Shown here piece by piece: positions 23,660 to 31,675 of a stretch of DNA of 32,143 bases (the first letter of the stretch is position 1; each line of letters starts with the position of its first letter). The DNA is from Bacillota bacterium (lineage in GTDB: Bacteria > Bacillota > Bacilli > Alicyclobacillales > SLC66), in contig JAJYOE010000005.1 in NCBI GenBank assembly GCA_021785975.1, forward strand, positions 1-32,143, read 5' to 3'. A model generated the notes under the pieces. The model worked only from the letters and a program-made list of their open reading frames with translations. It did no database searches and was not told the origin of the DNA. The position numbers and the translations under genes are program-made.

Positions 23660-24589
23660 ATGGAGTTACCATCAAAGTATCGAATGACTTCTGATTCACG
23701 GTTGCTCATGGGGACGCTCGTGAACATCCAGGTCGTGGGCAATGAGGTGGCGAATGTCATAGACAACGCGATTGAAAAGGCGTTTTCTGCGATGCATTTT
23801 GTTGAGGCAATGTGTAGCCGTTTTGATGACCAAAGTGCGCTACGTGAACTGTGCAGACATCCTGGAGAGTGGATGAAGGTTCCTGACGTGCTGTTTGAAA
23901 CCCTTCGTTTGGCGTTAACGATGAGTGAACTGACGGATGGCGCTTTTGACCCTACTATTGGGAACTTGCTTGATCGCCATGGTTTTAATACCCATTATTT
24001 GACGGGTGAAGTGATTAGTATTGATGCTGACGCACAAGAAAAGGTCAGTTTTCGCGATATTAGTCTTGATGAAGAGGCTCGGAATGTCTACTTACATAAA
24101 CCAATGCTTCTTGATTTAGGGGCTGTGGCAAAAGGGTTTGCTGTGGACCTTGCGGCAAAAGAACTGTCTGAATTTAAGGGGGTTGCCATCAATGCCGGAG
24201 GAGACCTATTCCTTAAAGGGGTAGATCCCACAGGGGAAATCTGGAAAGTGGGGATACAACACCCTAAAGACAAAGAGGCCATGATTGCCTGGCTAAGTAT
24301 TACCGATGCTGCGGTTTGCACCTCCGGCACTTATGAGCGTAGGAGCCCCATTAATCAGGAGATTCACCATCTGTTTGATTTCACAACAGGCCAAAGCACC
24401 AAAGGATTGGTAAGCTGCACTGTGATCGCGCCGTTCGCCATGCTAGCAGATGCGGTGTCCACCGCTGCATTTGTACTTGGCAAAGATCGCGCGCTGGATT
24501 TTGTCAATGAGTTGGAACTCGATGCACTATGTATTGATGATTCACTGGAAATTTCAATGACAGATGCGATGGAGAGGTATTTAGGATGA
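23660..24589 (+). CDS. apbE: FAD:protein FMN transferase (ApbE)
   Basis: Transfers FMN from FAD to the Thr of an SGAT-type motif. The 309 residues contain 'RLLMGTLVNIQVVG', 'DGAFDPTIGNLLDRHGF', 'LLDLGAVAKGFAVDLAAKEL', 'AINAGGDLFLKG', 'AVCTSGTYERR', 'HHLFDFTTGQ' and the metal-site region 'FAMLADAVSTAAFVLG'. The start ATG has AGGAGG 6 nt upstream, and an in-frame TAG nine codons or fewer before it excludes an upstream extension, so there is no signal peptide or lipobox. ApbE enzymes that flavinylate exported proteins are usually exported, so this is odd. It overlaps the RnfD/NqrB-like gene by 4 bp. The natural substrate is the protein encoded immediately upstream. Confidence 0.92.
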   Translation: MELPSKYRMTSDSRLLMGTLVNIQVVGNEVANVIDNAIEKAFSAMHFVEAMCSRFDDQSALRELCRHPGEWMKVPDVLFETLRLALTMSELTDGAFDPTIGNLLDRHGFNTHYLTGEVISIDADAQEKVSFRDISLDEEARNVYLHKPMLLDLGAVAKGFAVDLAAKELSEFKGVAINAGGDLFLKGVDPTGEIWKVGIQHPKDKEAMIAWLSITDAAVCTSGTYERRSPINQEIHHLFDFTTGQSTKGLVSCTVIAPFAMLADAVSTAAFVLGKDRALDFVNELELDALCIDDSLEISMTDAMERYLG

Positions 24590-25404
24590 ATTTAGACAAA
24601 CTGATGAAAACGCCAAAAGGATATTTGCTGGCTATATTGATAGGGTTAACGCTGGTGGCGTCGCTTCGTCCTCAGGATCATATCGGACTTTTGAATGCGG
24701 GTATTGCTGTCATCACCGCGCTCGCGATCGATGGAATTGTCGCGAAGTTGTATAAAAATAAAAAGAAGTTCTCCGATGGCGGGATGATCACCGCGTTAAT
24801 CATCGCGAATGTGCTTAGTAATACGACGCCTTGGTACATCATCGTGGCGACTACGGCAGTGGCGCTACTTTCAAAGCACATCATCAAGTCGGGGAGAAAA
24901 CCGATTTTCAATCCGGCAGCATTTGGCCTTTTATTCGCCATTTACATCTTTTCTACCGGACAAAGCTGGTGGGGTAGTCTGGCTTTACTTCCCACGTGGC
25001 TAATACTGATCATGATCGTACCAGGCATCTTTATCTCCATCAAAGTAAATAAGTTTCCGCAGGTCGCCTCGTTTTTGGGCATGTATTTTGTGCTGATGTT
25101 GATCATGGCCGTTTTTCATTTGGGATTGCCTTACGACACGCCGGCGGACGCACTCCGTATTCCATTCGTCAATTCAGCGATTTATCTCGCGTTTTTTATG
25201 CTTACCGATCCTCCTACCACACCATCCACCTATCCGAAGCAAATCGTGTTTGGTAGTTTGGTCGCGATCGTAGGTTCAATCATCTTTGCTAATTATGGAG
25301 GACTAGCTTACTTGTTGATCGGTCTCTTGGCCGGAAATCTGGTGAATTTTACTTTTATGAGAGCGAGGCAAAAAAAAATGAGCGAAGTGGTGATTGAACA
25401 CTAA
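24586..25404 (+). CDS. Short RnfD/NqrB-like membrane electron-transfer subunit
   Basis: A 272-residue integral membrane protein with about 8 to 9 hydrophobic segments. Family signs are 'DGGMITALIIANVL...PWYIIVATTAVALLSKHII' and 'KPIFNPAAFGLLFAIY', matching the conserved 'sallTalLLal..P.' and 'iFNPAa' of RnfD/NqrB, and 'IYLAFFMLTDPPTTP' matching the late 'FMxTDPvtsP'. It is shorter than RnfD or NqrB (usually about 350-410). The S/T-GAT flavinylation motif usually preceding that last segment is not seen (the region reads DTPADALRIPF), so it may carry only non-covalent flavin. The ATGA overlap with apbE shows coupling. I infer that it passes electrons across the membrane to the FMN-binding protein. 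No other rnf or nqr genes are in the window. Confidence 0.8.
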   Translation: MNLDKLMKTPKGYLLAILIGLTLVASLRPQDHIGLLNAGIAVITALAIDGIVAKLYKNKKKFSDGGMITALIIANVLSNTTPWYIIVATTAVALLSKHIIKSGRKPIFNPAAFGLLFAIYIFSTGQSWWGSLALLPTWLILIMIVPGIFISIKVNKFPQVASFLGMYFVLMLIMAVFHLGLPYDTPADALRIPFVNSAIYLAFFMLTDPPTTPSTYPKQIVFGSLVAIVGSIIFANYGGLAYLLIGLLAGNLVNFTFMRARQKKMSEVVIEH

Positions 25405-25474
25405 AAAAGTTTTTTGATATTGTGATGTTTTATCATACAATGAGGACAGAGGCCAAAAGGGGGCATGTGTAGTA

Positions 25475-26296
25475 GTGGACGCTGAAATTCTTCAGCATTT
25501 TGCGAAAGTGTCTGAATTTTGGAATTTGTTATGTATGGATGATACGACCATAGGTGTATCTGACACGGAAAAGTTTATTGCCTATGTTCCCGGAAAAACA
25601 TTTTCGTTAGGGATTAAAGTGGGCGATCCGATCAAACCAGGAAGCATTACTCATCAAGCATTGACCTCAGGATTAAGGCAGCAGACTTTTGTGCCTAAAG
25701 AAGTTTTTGGAGTACCTACGATTGCCATAGGGTTTCCCATCATCGTCGATGGGAAAGTAGTCGGTTGTATTTCTACAGCGGTTACGCAGGAGAGACAAAT
25801 GGAACTTCAGCAGGATGCGGAACAAGTCTCTGCTTCCAGCGAAGAACTATCCGCGACGGCAGAACAGTTGGCGGCATCTTCCAATGAGGTTTCGCGTTTA
25901 ATTGAAAATGTAAAAATGCAGGCAGACAGTCTGCGAAAAGAAATTGACCAGATTAACCAGGTGTCGAAATTAGTGCAAGAAGTCACCTCGCAAACCAAAC
26001 TTATCGGCCTTAATGCAAGAATTGAAGCGGCGAGAGCGGGTGATTCGGGAAGGGCTTTTGGCGTAGTGGCAGAAGAAATACAATCTCTTGCGGAGACGAC
26101 GCGCCAGTCGACGGAGGCCATTCAAAAAAGTATCCACAGTGTCATTCAAAGCATTGAAGAACTGACGCAAAGTTCTACCAATGTGAATCTGGCTTCCCAA
26201 GAGCAACTTCAGGCTATTCATACTCTTTCTCAAATGACCGTTCATCTGGCAGACAATGCAGAATCTCTTCGCAATCTTGCACAAGTGGAGCCTTGA
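25475..26296 (+). CDS. Soluble methyl-accepting chemoreceptor (YfmS-like)
   Basis: A 273-residue cytoplasmic receptor with a GTG start and a GGGGG SD 11 nt away. The N-terminal domain (1-108) is globular and includes 'VSDTEKFIAYVPGKTFSLGIKVGDPI' and 'TIAIGFPIIVDGKVVGCISTAV', similar to the ligand/redox domain of small soluble chemoreceptors. Residues about 110-270 are the coiled-coil MCP signalling region with the hairpin tip 'LIGLNARIEAARAGDSGRAFGVVAEEIQSLAETT'. No transmembrane segment is present. It follows the electron-transfer module by 70 bp on the same strand, so it may be an energy or redox sensor, but no chemotaxis genes are nearby to support this further. Confidence 0.85.
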   Translation: MDAEILQHFAKVSEFWNLLCMDDTTIGVSDTEKFIAYVPGKTFSLGIKVGDPIKPGSITHQALTSGLRQQTFVPKEVFGVPTIAIGFPIIVDGKVVGCISTAVTQERQMELQQDAEQVSASSEELSATAEQLAASSNEVSRLIENVKMQADSLRKEIDQINQVSKLVQEVTSQTKLIGLNARIEAARAGDSGRAFGVVAEEIQSLAETTRQSTEAIQKSIHSVIQSIEELTQSSTNVNLASQEQLQAIHTLSQMTVHLADNAESLRNLAQVEP

Positions 26297-26332
26297 TTAC
26301 TTTGAACTTATACTCTGCATATCATTAAAATG

Positions 26333-26365
26333 AGGCTTGGCATCGCGCCAAGTCTTCTTATTTGT
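26333..26365 (+). terminator. Probable terminator of the chemoreceptor gene
   Basis: AGGCTTGGC and GCCAAGTCT form a 9-bp stem with one G-T wobble and a 5-nt loop, followed by TCTTATTTGTATT. It is 36 bp downstream of the stop codon. Confidence 0.7.
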
Positions 26366-26456
26366 ATTATATTTGATGGTAATGTATTTTGTTGTGAATC
26401 GATAGTTGTCAACGATCACACACCATGTGTTCTGAGCGACTAGGAAGGAAGTCATC

Positions 26457-27380
26457 ATGGGAAAAGCGGGAACTTATGCATTGCTGTTGCTGACCGCCAT
26501 ATTTTGGGGCAGCGCATTTGTATTCTCCAAAGTCGCAGAAAATTCTGTGCCGCCAGTGGTGGCAGCGTTTTTCAGGTTTGGTTTTGGCGCGATCATTGGC
26601 GTGCTAATGATTCTCGTACAAAAAGCGCGAAGTCCTAAATTTGTTGCCACTCCCAAAACAGCATGGCGTGAGACCATCATCCTTGGACTAGTGGGGGTTG
26701 CTGGCTATAATTTATTCTTTTTTGCAGGATTGTCATTATCACTCGCCTCTGATGGCAGTATGGTCATTCCCACGCTTAGTCCTGCGATCACGATTATTCT
26801 ATCCGTACTTTTTTTGAAAGAACGATTTAGGAAAAATCAAACGATGGGACTTATGATCACGTTGTTGGGGGCACTGACTTTTTTTTCTGCCATTTTGTTC
26901 TTGCCTTCAACAGGCGGAATGCAGCGCCTGCTTGGCGATGGTTTGTTTTTGGGATCTGCCGTATTATGGGCCATTAATACTCTGCTGAGTAAACGAATCA
27001 CCAGTCGCGTGGATCCGTTTTTGGTGACGACTTATGCCATGGTTTTTGGAGGAGCTTTCATTGGCATCATCGCATTTCCGTACTTACTACACCTTGATTT
27101 TCAACATCTTAGCTGGAAATTTTGGCTGAATGAAGTGTATCTTGCATTATTTCCGAGCGTACTTGCCAATTGGTTCTATTATTTGGGCGTTCATCGGATT
27201 GGGCCGGCAAGGGCATCTGTGTTTATGTATTTTGTGCCAGTCTCTTCGCTGATCATTGCGGGGATTGTGCTTGGTGAAACCTTGACTTTGACTCAGTTTT
27301 TAGGTGCCGCTTTGATGATGGTAGGAGTGTGGTTGGTCAATCGTAAAGCGAAAACACTAAAAACGGAAACAGATAACTAA
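26457..27380 (+). CDS. EamA-family (DMT) transporter
   Basis: A 307-residue permease of the drug/metabolite transporter superfamily with ten predicted transmembrane helices in two EamA repeats (about 5-145 and 160-295). It starts with 'LLLLTAIFWGSAFVFSK', and 'SLASDGSMVIPTLSPAITIILSVLFLKE' and 'GPARASVFMYFVPVSSLIIAGIVLGE' are characteristic. The SD is AGGAAGG. The alpha-galactosidase gene follows by 11 bp, so the two are likely cotranscribed. The substrate is unknown; sugar transport is not typical of the family. Confidence 0.9.
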   Translation: MGKAGTYALLLLTAIFWGSAFVFSKVAENSVPPVVAAFFRFGFGAIIGVLMILVQKARSPKFVATPKTAWRETIILGLVGVAGYNLFFFAGLSLSLASDGSMVIPTLSPAITIILSVLFLKERFRKNQTMGLMITLLGALTFFSAILFLPSTGGMQRLLGDGLFLGSAVLWAINTLLSKRITSRVDPFLVTTYAMVFGGAFIGIIAFPYLLHLDFQHLSWKFWLNEVYLALFPSVLANWFYYLGVHRIGPARASVFMYFVPVSSLIIAGIVLGETLTLTQFLGAALMMVGVWLVNRKAKTLKTETDN

Positions 27381-27400
27381 CGTGAAGAGGGATGTTGCCT

Positions 27401-29626
27401 GTGCCAATTTTATATGACGAGAAAACAAAACAATTTCATCTCCAAGCAGGTTCTAGCAGTTATCTTTTTGAAATCCATAAAGATGCTTATCTAGCTCATC
27501 GCTATTATGGGGGGCGATTGTCCCAACCGATCATTGCACAGCCGCTCATCACCGTGGCGCGCTCGTTCTCACCGAATCCGGACTCAAGCGATGATAATTT
27601 TTCACTCGATACATTGCCGCAGGAATATCCTGTCTATGGTACTTCGGACTTTCGTTTGCCTGCGCTTGAAGCTAAGTTTGAAGACGGCTCAACGCTGATA
27701 GAATTAAGGTATCAGCGCCATCGCATATTTCCTGGGAAACCAGCGTTGCGCGGGTTGCCGGCTACATACATTGAAAACGAAAGCGAAGCCACCACGCTCG
27801 AAGTGGATTTGGAAGATGCGTTAAAAGGACTCGTAGTGACACTCTGTTACACTGCGTTTACCAATCATTCTGTCATCGCACGTTCTGCTTTTGTCTCCAA
27901 TCAAGGGTCAGAGAGAATCATGCTTAAACGTGTACATTCTGCAGCGATGGATTTGCCAGATGCGGATTATGATCTGATCCATCTTCCTGGCGCTCACGTG
28001 CGTGAGAGAGAGTTGGTGAGGATGCCGCTTGACCGCTCTGTGCATCAGTTGGAAAGTAGAAGAGGAGCAAGCAGTCATCAGCAGAATCCATTTCTGGCAC
28101 TGGTCCGAAAAAATACTACCGAGGAATTCGGAGAAGCGATAGGCGTATCGCTCGTATATAGCGGAAATTTCCAAATGACAGCAGACGTCGATCAATACGA
28201 TTCTGCGCGGGTATTGGCAGGCATTAACCCGTTTGACTTTGAGTGGGCACTGGAGCCAGGGGAAGGATTTCAGACGCCGGAGGCATTATTTGTTTATACA
28301 AAAGAGGGATTAGGAGGCTTGTCCCGCGAATTTCACCGACTATTTCGGACAAGGCTGGTAAGAGGGAAGTTTCGCGATAAATTGCGGCCAGTATTGATTA
28401 ACAACTGGGAAGCAACTTATTTTCAATTTGACCAAAAGACCCTTTTGGAACTGGGCAAATCCGCCAAGGAACTTGGGGTCGAACTGTTTGTGCTGGATGA
28501 CGGCTGGTTTGGTCATCGCAATGATGATCGCAGTTCACTGGGAGATTGGAGCGTGGATTTGCAAAAGTTGCCTGATGGCCTGGGGTTTTTGGCAAATTCG
28601 ATCACTGATCAAGGGCTACAATTTGGAATTTGGGTAGAACCTGAAATGATCTCACCAGACAGTGATTTATACCGTGCACATCCAGATTGGTGCCTGCATG
28701 TGCCATTTCGTAACCAGTCATTGAGTAGACATCAACTAGTGCTGGATTTTTCTCGAGATGAGGTTTGCGATGCGATTTTGCATCAACTTGAGAAACTGCT
28801 TCAAAGCGCGCCAATTCGATATGTGAAATGGGACATGAACAGGCATATTTCAGAAGCGGGATCCGTCGGTTGGCCTGCTCATCGTCAGCGTGAAGTAGCG
28901 CATCGCTATATGCTTGGATTGTACCGTTTGCTCGATCAATTGACTGCTATGTTTCCTGAGGTGCTTTTTGAAAGTTGTTCCGGTGGTGGTGGCAGGTTTG
29001 ATCCGGGAATGCTGTATTACATGCCGCAAGTCTGGACAAGCGACAATACAGATGCCATATCCAGGCTTTCTATTCAGTTTGGTACGAGCCTCGTATACCC
29101 TGTGATCACAATGGGTTCTCATGTCTCTGCTGTCCCGAATCATCAGGTGGGACGAGTGACATCCATTGAAACGCGCGGATTTGTCGCGATGATGGGGAAT
29201 TTGGGTTATGAACTGGATGTGCGAAAGTTATCTGAAGAAGAGCGCGGGATGGTTCAATCGCAAATCAATCTTTATCACGAGATACGGCATATCGTGTTAT
29301 TCGGGGATCTTTATCGTCTGCGTCAGCCGAGCAATAAGCGCGATACGGCATGGATGTATGTGAGTGAAAATCGGGAAGAGGCATTTGTCACTTATGTCAA
29401 AATCCTGGCAGAAGCGAATCCGCCTTTGGACCGTCTTCGATTGCAGGGGCTAGACGAAAAGCAGCAATACCAAGTTACGCTGATGGGCGATGAAGTGAAT
29501 CGGTATATCCCTATTGCCACAAAGGATATGGAGATTAGCGGCAGCGAACTGATGAATTTTGGGCTTCTGATCCCTTATTTGCATGGGGATTTTCTAGCGT
29601 GCGCCTGGTCGTTAAAGGCAAAATAG
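27401..29626 (+). CDS. Alpha-galactosidase, GH36
   Basis: Hydrolyses terminal alpha-1,6-galactosyl residues (melibiose, raffinose family). Start GTG 27401 chosen because AGAGGG lies 9 nt upstream; the track ATG 27392 abuts the SD. It has 741 residues: an N-terminal beta-sandwich (about 1-330), a TIM barrel with 'LFVLDDGWFGHRNDD', nucleophile D478 in 'RYVKWDMNRHISE', and 'FESCSGGGGRFDPGML' with the acid/base D548 in 'QVWTSDNTDAISR', then a C-terminal beta domain. Length and catalytic positions match the Geobacillus AgaB type. No signal peptide, so it is cytoplasmic and needs a sugar uptake system not present in this window. Confidence 0.95.
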   Translation: MPILYDEKTKQFHLQAGSSSYLFEIHKDAYLAHRYYGGRLSQPIIAQPLITVARSFSPNPDSSDDNFSLDTLPQEYPVYGTSDFRLPALEAKFEDGSTLIELRYQRHRIFPGKPALRGLPATYIENESEATTLEVDLEDALKGLVVTLCYTAFTNHSVIARSAFVSNQGSERIMLKRVHSAAMDLPDADYDLIHLPGAHVRERELVRMPLDRSVHQLESRRGASSHQQNPFLALVRKNTTEEFGEAIGVSLVYSGNFQMTADVDQYDSARVLAGINPFDFEWALEPGEGFQTPEALFVYTKEGLGGLSREFHRLFRTRLVRGKFRDKLRPVLINNWEATYFQFDQKTLLELGKSAKELGVELFVLDDGWFGHRNDDRSSLGDWSVDLQKLPDGLGFLANSITDQGLQFGIWVEPEMISPDSDLYRAHPDWCLHVPFRNQSLSRHQLVLDFSRDEVCDAILHQLEKLLQSAPIRYVKWDMNRHISEAGSVGWPAHRQREVAHRYMLGLYRLLDQLTAMFPEVLFESCSGGGGRFDPGMLYYMPQVWTSDNTDAISRLSIQFGTSLVYPVITMGSHVSAVPNHQVGRVTSIETRGFVAMMGNLGYELDVRKLSEEERGMVQSQINLYHEIRHIVLFGDLYRLRQPSNKRDTAWMYVSENREEAFVTYVKILAEANPPLDRLRLQGLDEKQQYQVTLMGDEVNRYIPIATKDMEISGSELMNFGLLIPYLHGDFLACAWSLKAK

Positions 29627-29738
29627 ATGAAGTTTTTGTAACGGTACTCGCTGACTATTGCTTTACTACCACTGAGCGACTATATTTATCCATGTTAAAC
29701 AAAAAAGCAATTCATACTTGAATTGGGGATACTTTTAT

Positions 29739-31619
29739 ATGATTTATGGGATTAAACGCTTGCTGGTCGGTCGCCCTCTCAAGACGCGAGAGAGCCAACA
29801 CGTGCGAATTGGAATTTTTCGAGGGATGGCCATCTTAACGCCTGACGCGTTGTCCAGTGTCGCCTACGCGACAGATCAGATGGAATTTATCCTGGCTTCC
29901 ATCATCGGAGTAGGGGCTTCGGCTACTTATGTCGCCAATGTGCTTGGCTTTTCCCTTGTGGGAACTATCATAATTGCCGGGCTGGCATTGCTTCTTTTTC
30001 TAGCCTACCGAAATATCATCAGCCATTATCCCATGGGTGGCGGAGCTTATTCGATCGGCCTTAACGACTTAGGTCAATTCTGGGGTTTGTCTGCTGCGTC
30101 TACGTTAATTATCGGTTATACGCTAACGGTGGCTGTGTCTATTGCATCAGGGGTTGACGCGATTGCTCCGTTTTTCCCTTTTGTCATGCATCACAAACTG
30201 CTTTTTAATGTGTTGCTCACGCTGGTGATCATGATCATCAACTTGCGGGGCACCGGAGAGTCAGCGAGTATATTTATTCCGTTTACGTATTTATTTATCC
30301 TGAGCATTTTCACTCTCGGTGCGGTGGGAGTGATCAATGCCGTTTCTCACCCGGGGCATATCCATATACCAAGCATCAACGGGATGCAAGCGGTCAGTGG
30401 AATGTCCCTGTTTTTATTTCTGCGCATGTTTGCCAACGGATGCAGTGCCCTGACAGGAATTGAGGCGGTATCGAACTCCGTGCCGATTTTCAAGGAACCT
30501 TCACCTAAACGGGCGCAAAGGCTTTTGCTCACACTAGTCGGTACACTGAGCCTGTTGTTTTTGATTGTATCAGGACTCGCTTTGTTGCACGGATTACAGT
30601 ACAATCCAGACGTTCCGCTCATTCAACAGGAATCAATTATGATTTTCGGTCTGCACGGTCTTGGCTATATTATCAGTTTAGTGATATCCATCGCCACAAT
30701 GGCTATTCTGATCATAGCCGCCAACACAGCGTTTACTGGTTGTCCTGCACTTTGGTCATCCATGGCACGCGATGGGTTTATGCCGCGTTGGATTCTTCAC
30801 AAAGGCGATCGGCTGGTTTACAGCAACGGCATCGTATTTTTAACGTTCATTTCACTTCTTCTGACATTTGCTTTTGACGCAAAAATCGGTCGCCTCATCG
30901 CGCTATACGGGGTGTCTGTCTTTTATACGTTTAGCGTTTCGCAACTCGGTATGCTGGTGAGGTTGTTCCGCGAACGAGGACGCCACTGGGTGCTGACGGC
31001 AATTGGAAGCATGATCGGTTTGTCTTTGACTGCGGCTGCCTGCCTTATCTTTGGCATCACCCGCTTTTTTGACGGCGCATGGCTGGTGCTTATCGGTGTT
31101 CCTCTCATGGTATTTATGTTCATGAAAATCAAGCGCCATTATGAACAGGTCAAAGTGGACCTGAAATATGATTTTTCAGTGCCATTTAGCAAATACCCCC
31201 CGGGGTTGACCATTGTCCCTATTGCTTCGGTGAACAAGGCGTCCGTGGCGGCGCTACAATATGCGGTAAGTCATTTTGACAATGTGATTGCCGTACACGT
31301 GGTGACTGCAGACACAGAAGAAGGAATGAAACAAGCTGCCCAAAAAATCGAGGCTGAATGGGATCAGCTCCATTCCAACATTCGACTGGTGGTCATCAGT
31401 TCTCAATACCGCTCGGTGGCAAGACGCCTGCAGCGATTTGTCGAATACGAATTGAACCAGTATGATTCATCAGATATCACTATGGTGATTCCTCAGTTTT
31501 TGACTAGTCGCTGGTGGCATTCTTTACTTCACAGCAAAACGGCAGGATGGCTTTTGGCCTGGCTGATATTCAACAAATCCGTCAAGGTGATTACGGTCCC
31601 CTATCGATTATCGCGCTAA
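29739..31619 (+). CDS. kimA: KimA-type potassium transporter (APC superfamily)
   Basis: Proton-coupled high-affinity potassium uptake in KimA (formerly YdaO) relatives. The start is moved to ATG 29739 (MIYGIKRLLVGRPLKTRE) because TTGGGGAT lies 8 nt upstream, unlike the track TTG 29718. The 626 residues compare with about 607 in Bacillus subtilis. Visible: 'LTPDALSSVAYATDQMEFIL', 'ISHYPMGGGAYSIGLNDLG', about 12 transmembrane segments, and a cytoplasmic C-terminal domain (about residue 460 onward, USP-like). The gap before it is only 112 bp and has no ydaO-type c-di-AMP riboswitch. It could alternatively be a related amino-acid permease. Confidence 0.8.
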   Translation: MIYGIKRLLVGRPLKTRESQHVRIGIFRGMAILTPDALSSVAYATDQMEFILASIIGVGASATYVANVLGFSLVGTIIIAGLALLLFLAYRNIISHYPMGGGAYSIGLNDLGQFWGLSAASTLIIGYTLTVAVSIASGVDAIAPFFPFVMHHKLLFNVLLTLVIMIINLRGTGESASIFIPFTYLFILSIFTLGAVGVINAVSHPGHIHIPSINGMQAVSGMSLFLFLRMFANGCSALTGIEAVSNSVPIFKEPSPKRAQRLLLTLVGTLSLLFLIVSGLALLHGLQYNPDVPLIQQESIMIFGLHGLGYIISLVISIATMAILIIAANTAFTGCPALWSSMARDGFMPRWILHKGDRLVYSNGIVFLTFISLLLTFAFDAKIGRLIALYGVSVFYTFSVSQLGMLVRLFRERGRHWVLTAIGSMIGLSLTAAACLIFGITRFFDGAWLVLIGVPLMVFMFMKIKRHYEQVKVDLKYDFSVPFSKYPPGLTIVPIASVNKASVAALQYAVSHFDNVIAVHVVTADTEEGMKQAAQKIEAEWDQLHSNIRLVVISSQYRSVARRLQRFVEYELNQYDSSDITMVIPQFLTSRWWHSLLHSKTAGWLLAWLIFNKSVKVITVPYRLSR

Positions 31620-31624
31620 TATTA

Positions 31625-31665
31625 AAAAAAGCAGGTTAGGAGCATACTCCGACACCTGCTTTTTT
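31625..31665. terminator. Bidirectional intrinsic terminator
   Basis: AAAAAAGCAGGT and ACCTGCTTTTTT form a perfect 12-bp stem with a 17-nt loop between the convergent kimA and class II aldolase genes. The A- and T-runs at the two ends serve both directions. Confidence 0.92.
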
Positions 31666-31675
31666 ACTTAGGTGG

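Noticed and set aside
29627-29738. ydaO-type riboswitch before the KimA-like gene
   Set aside because: The available leader is too short and no conserved core was recognised.
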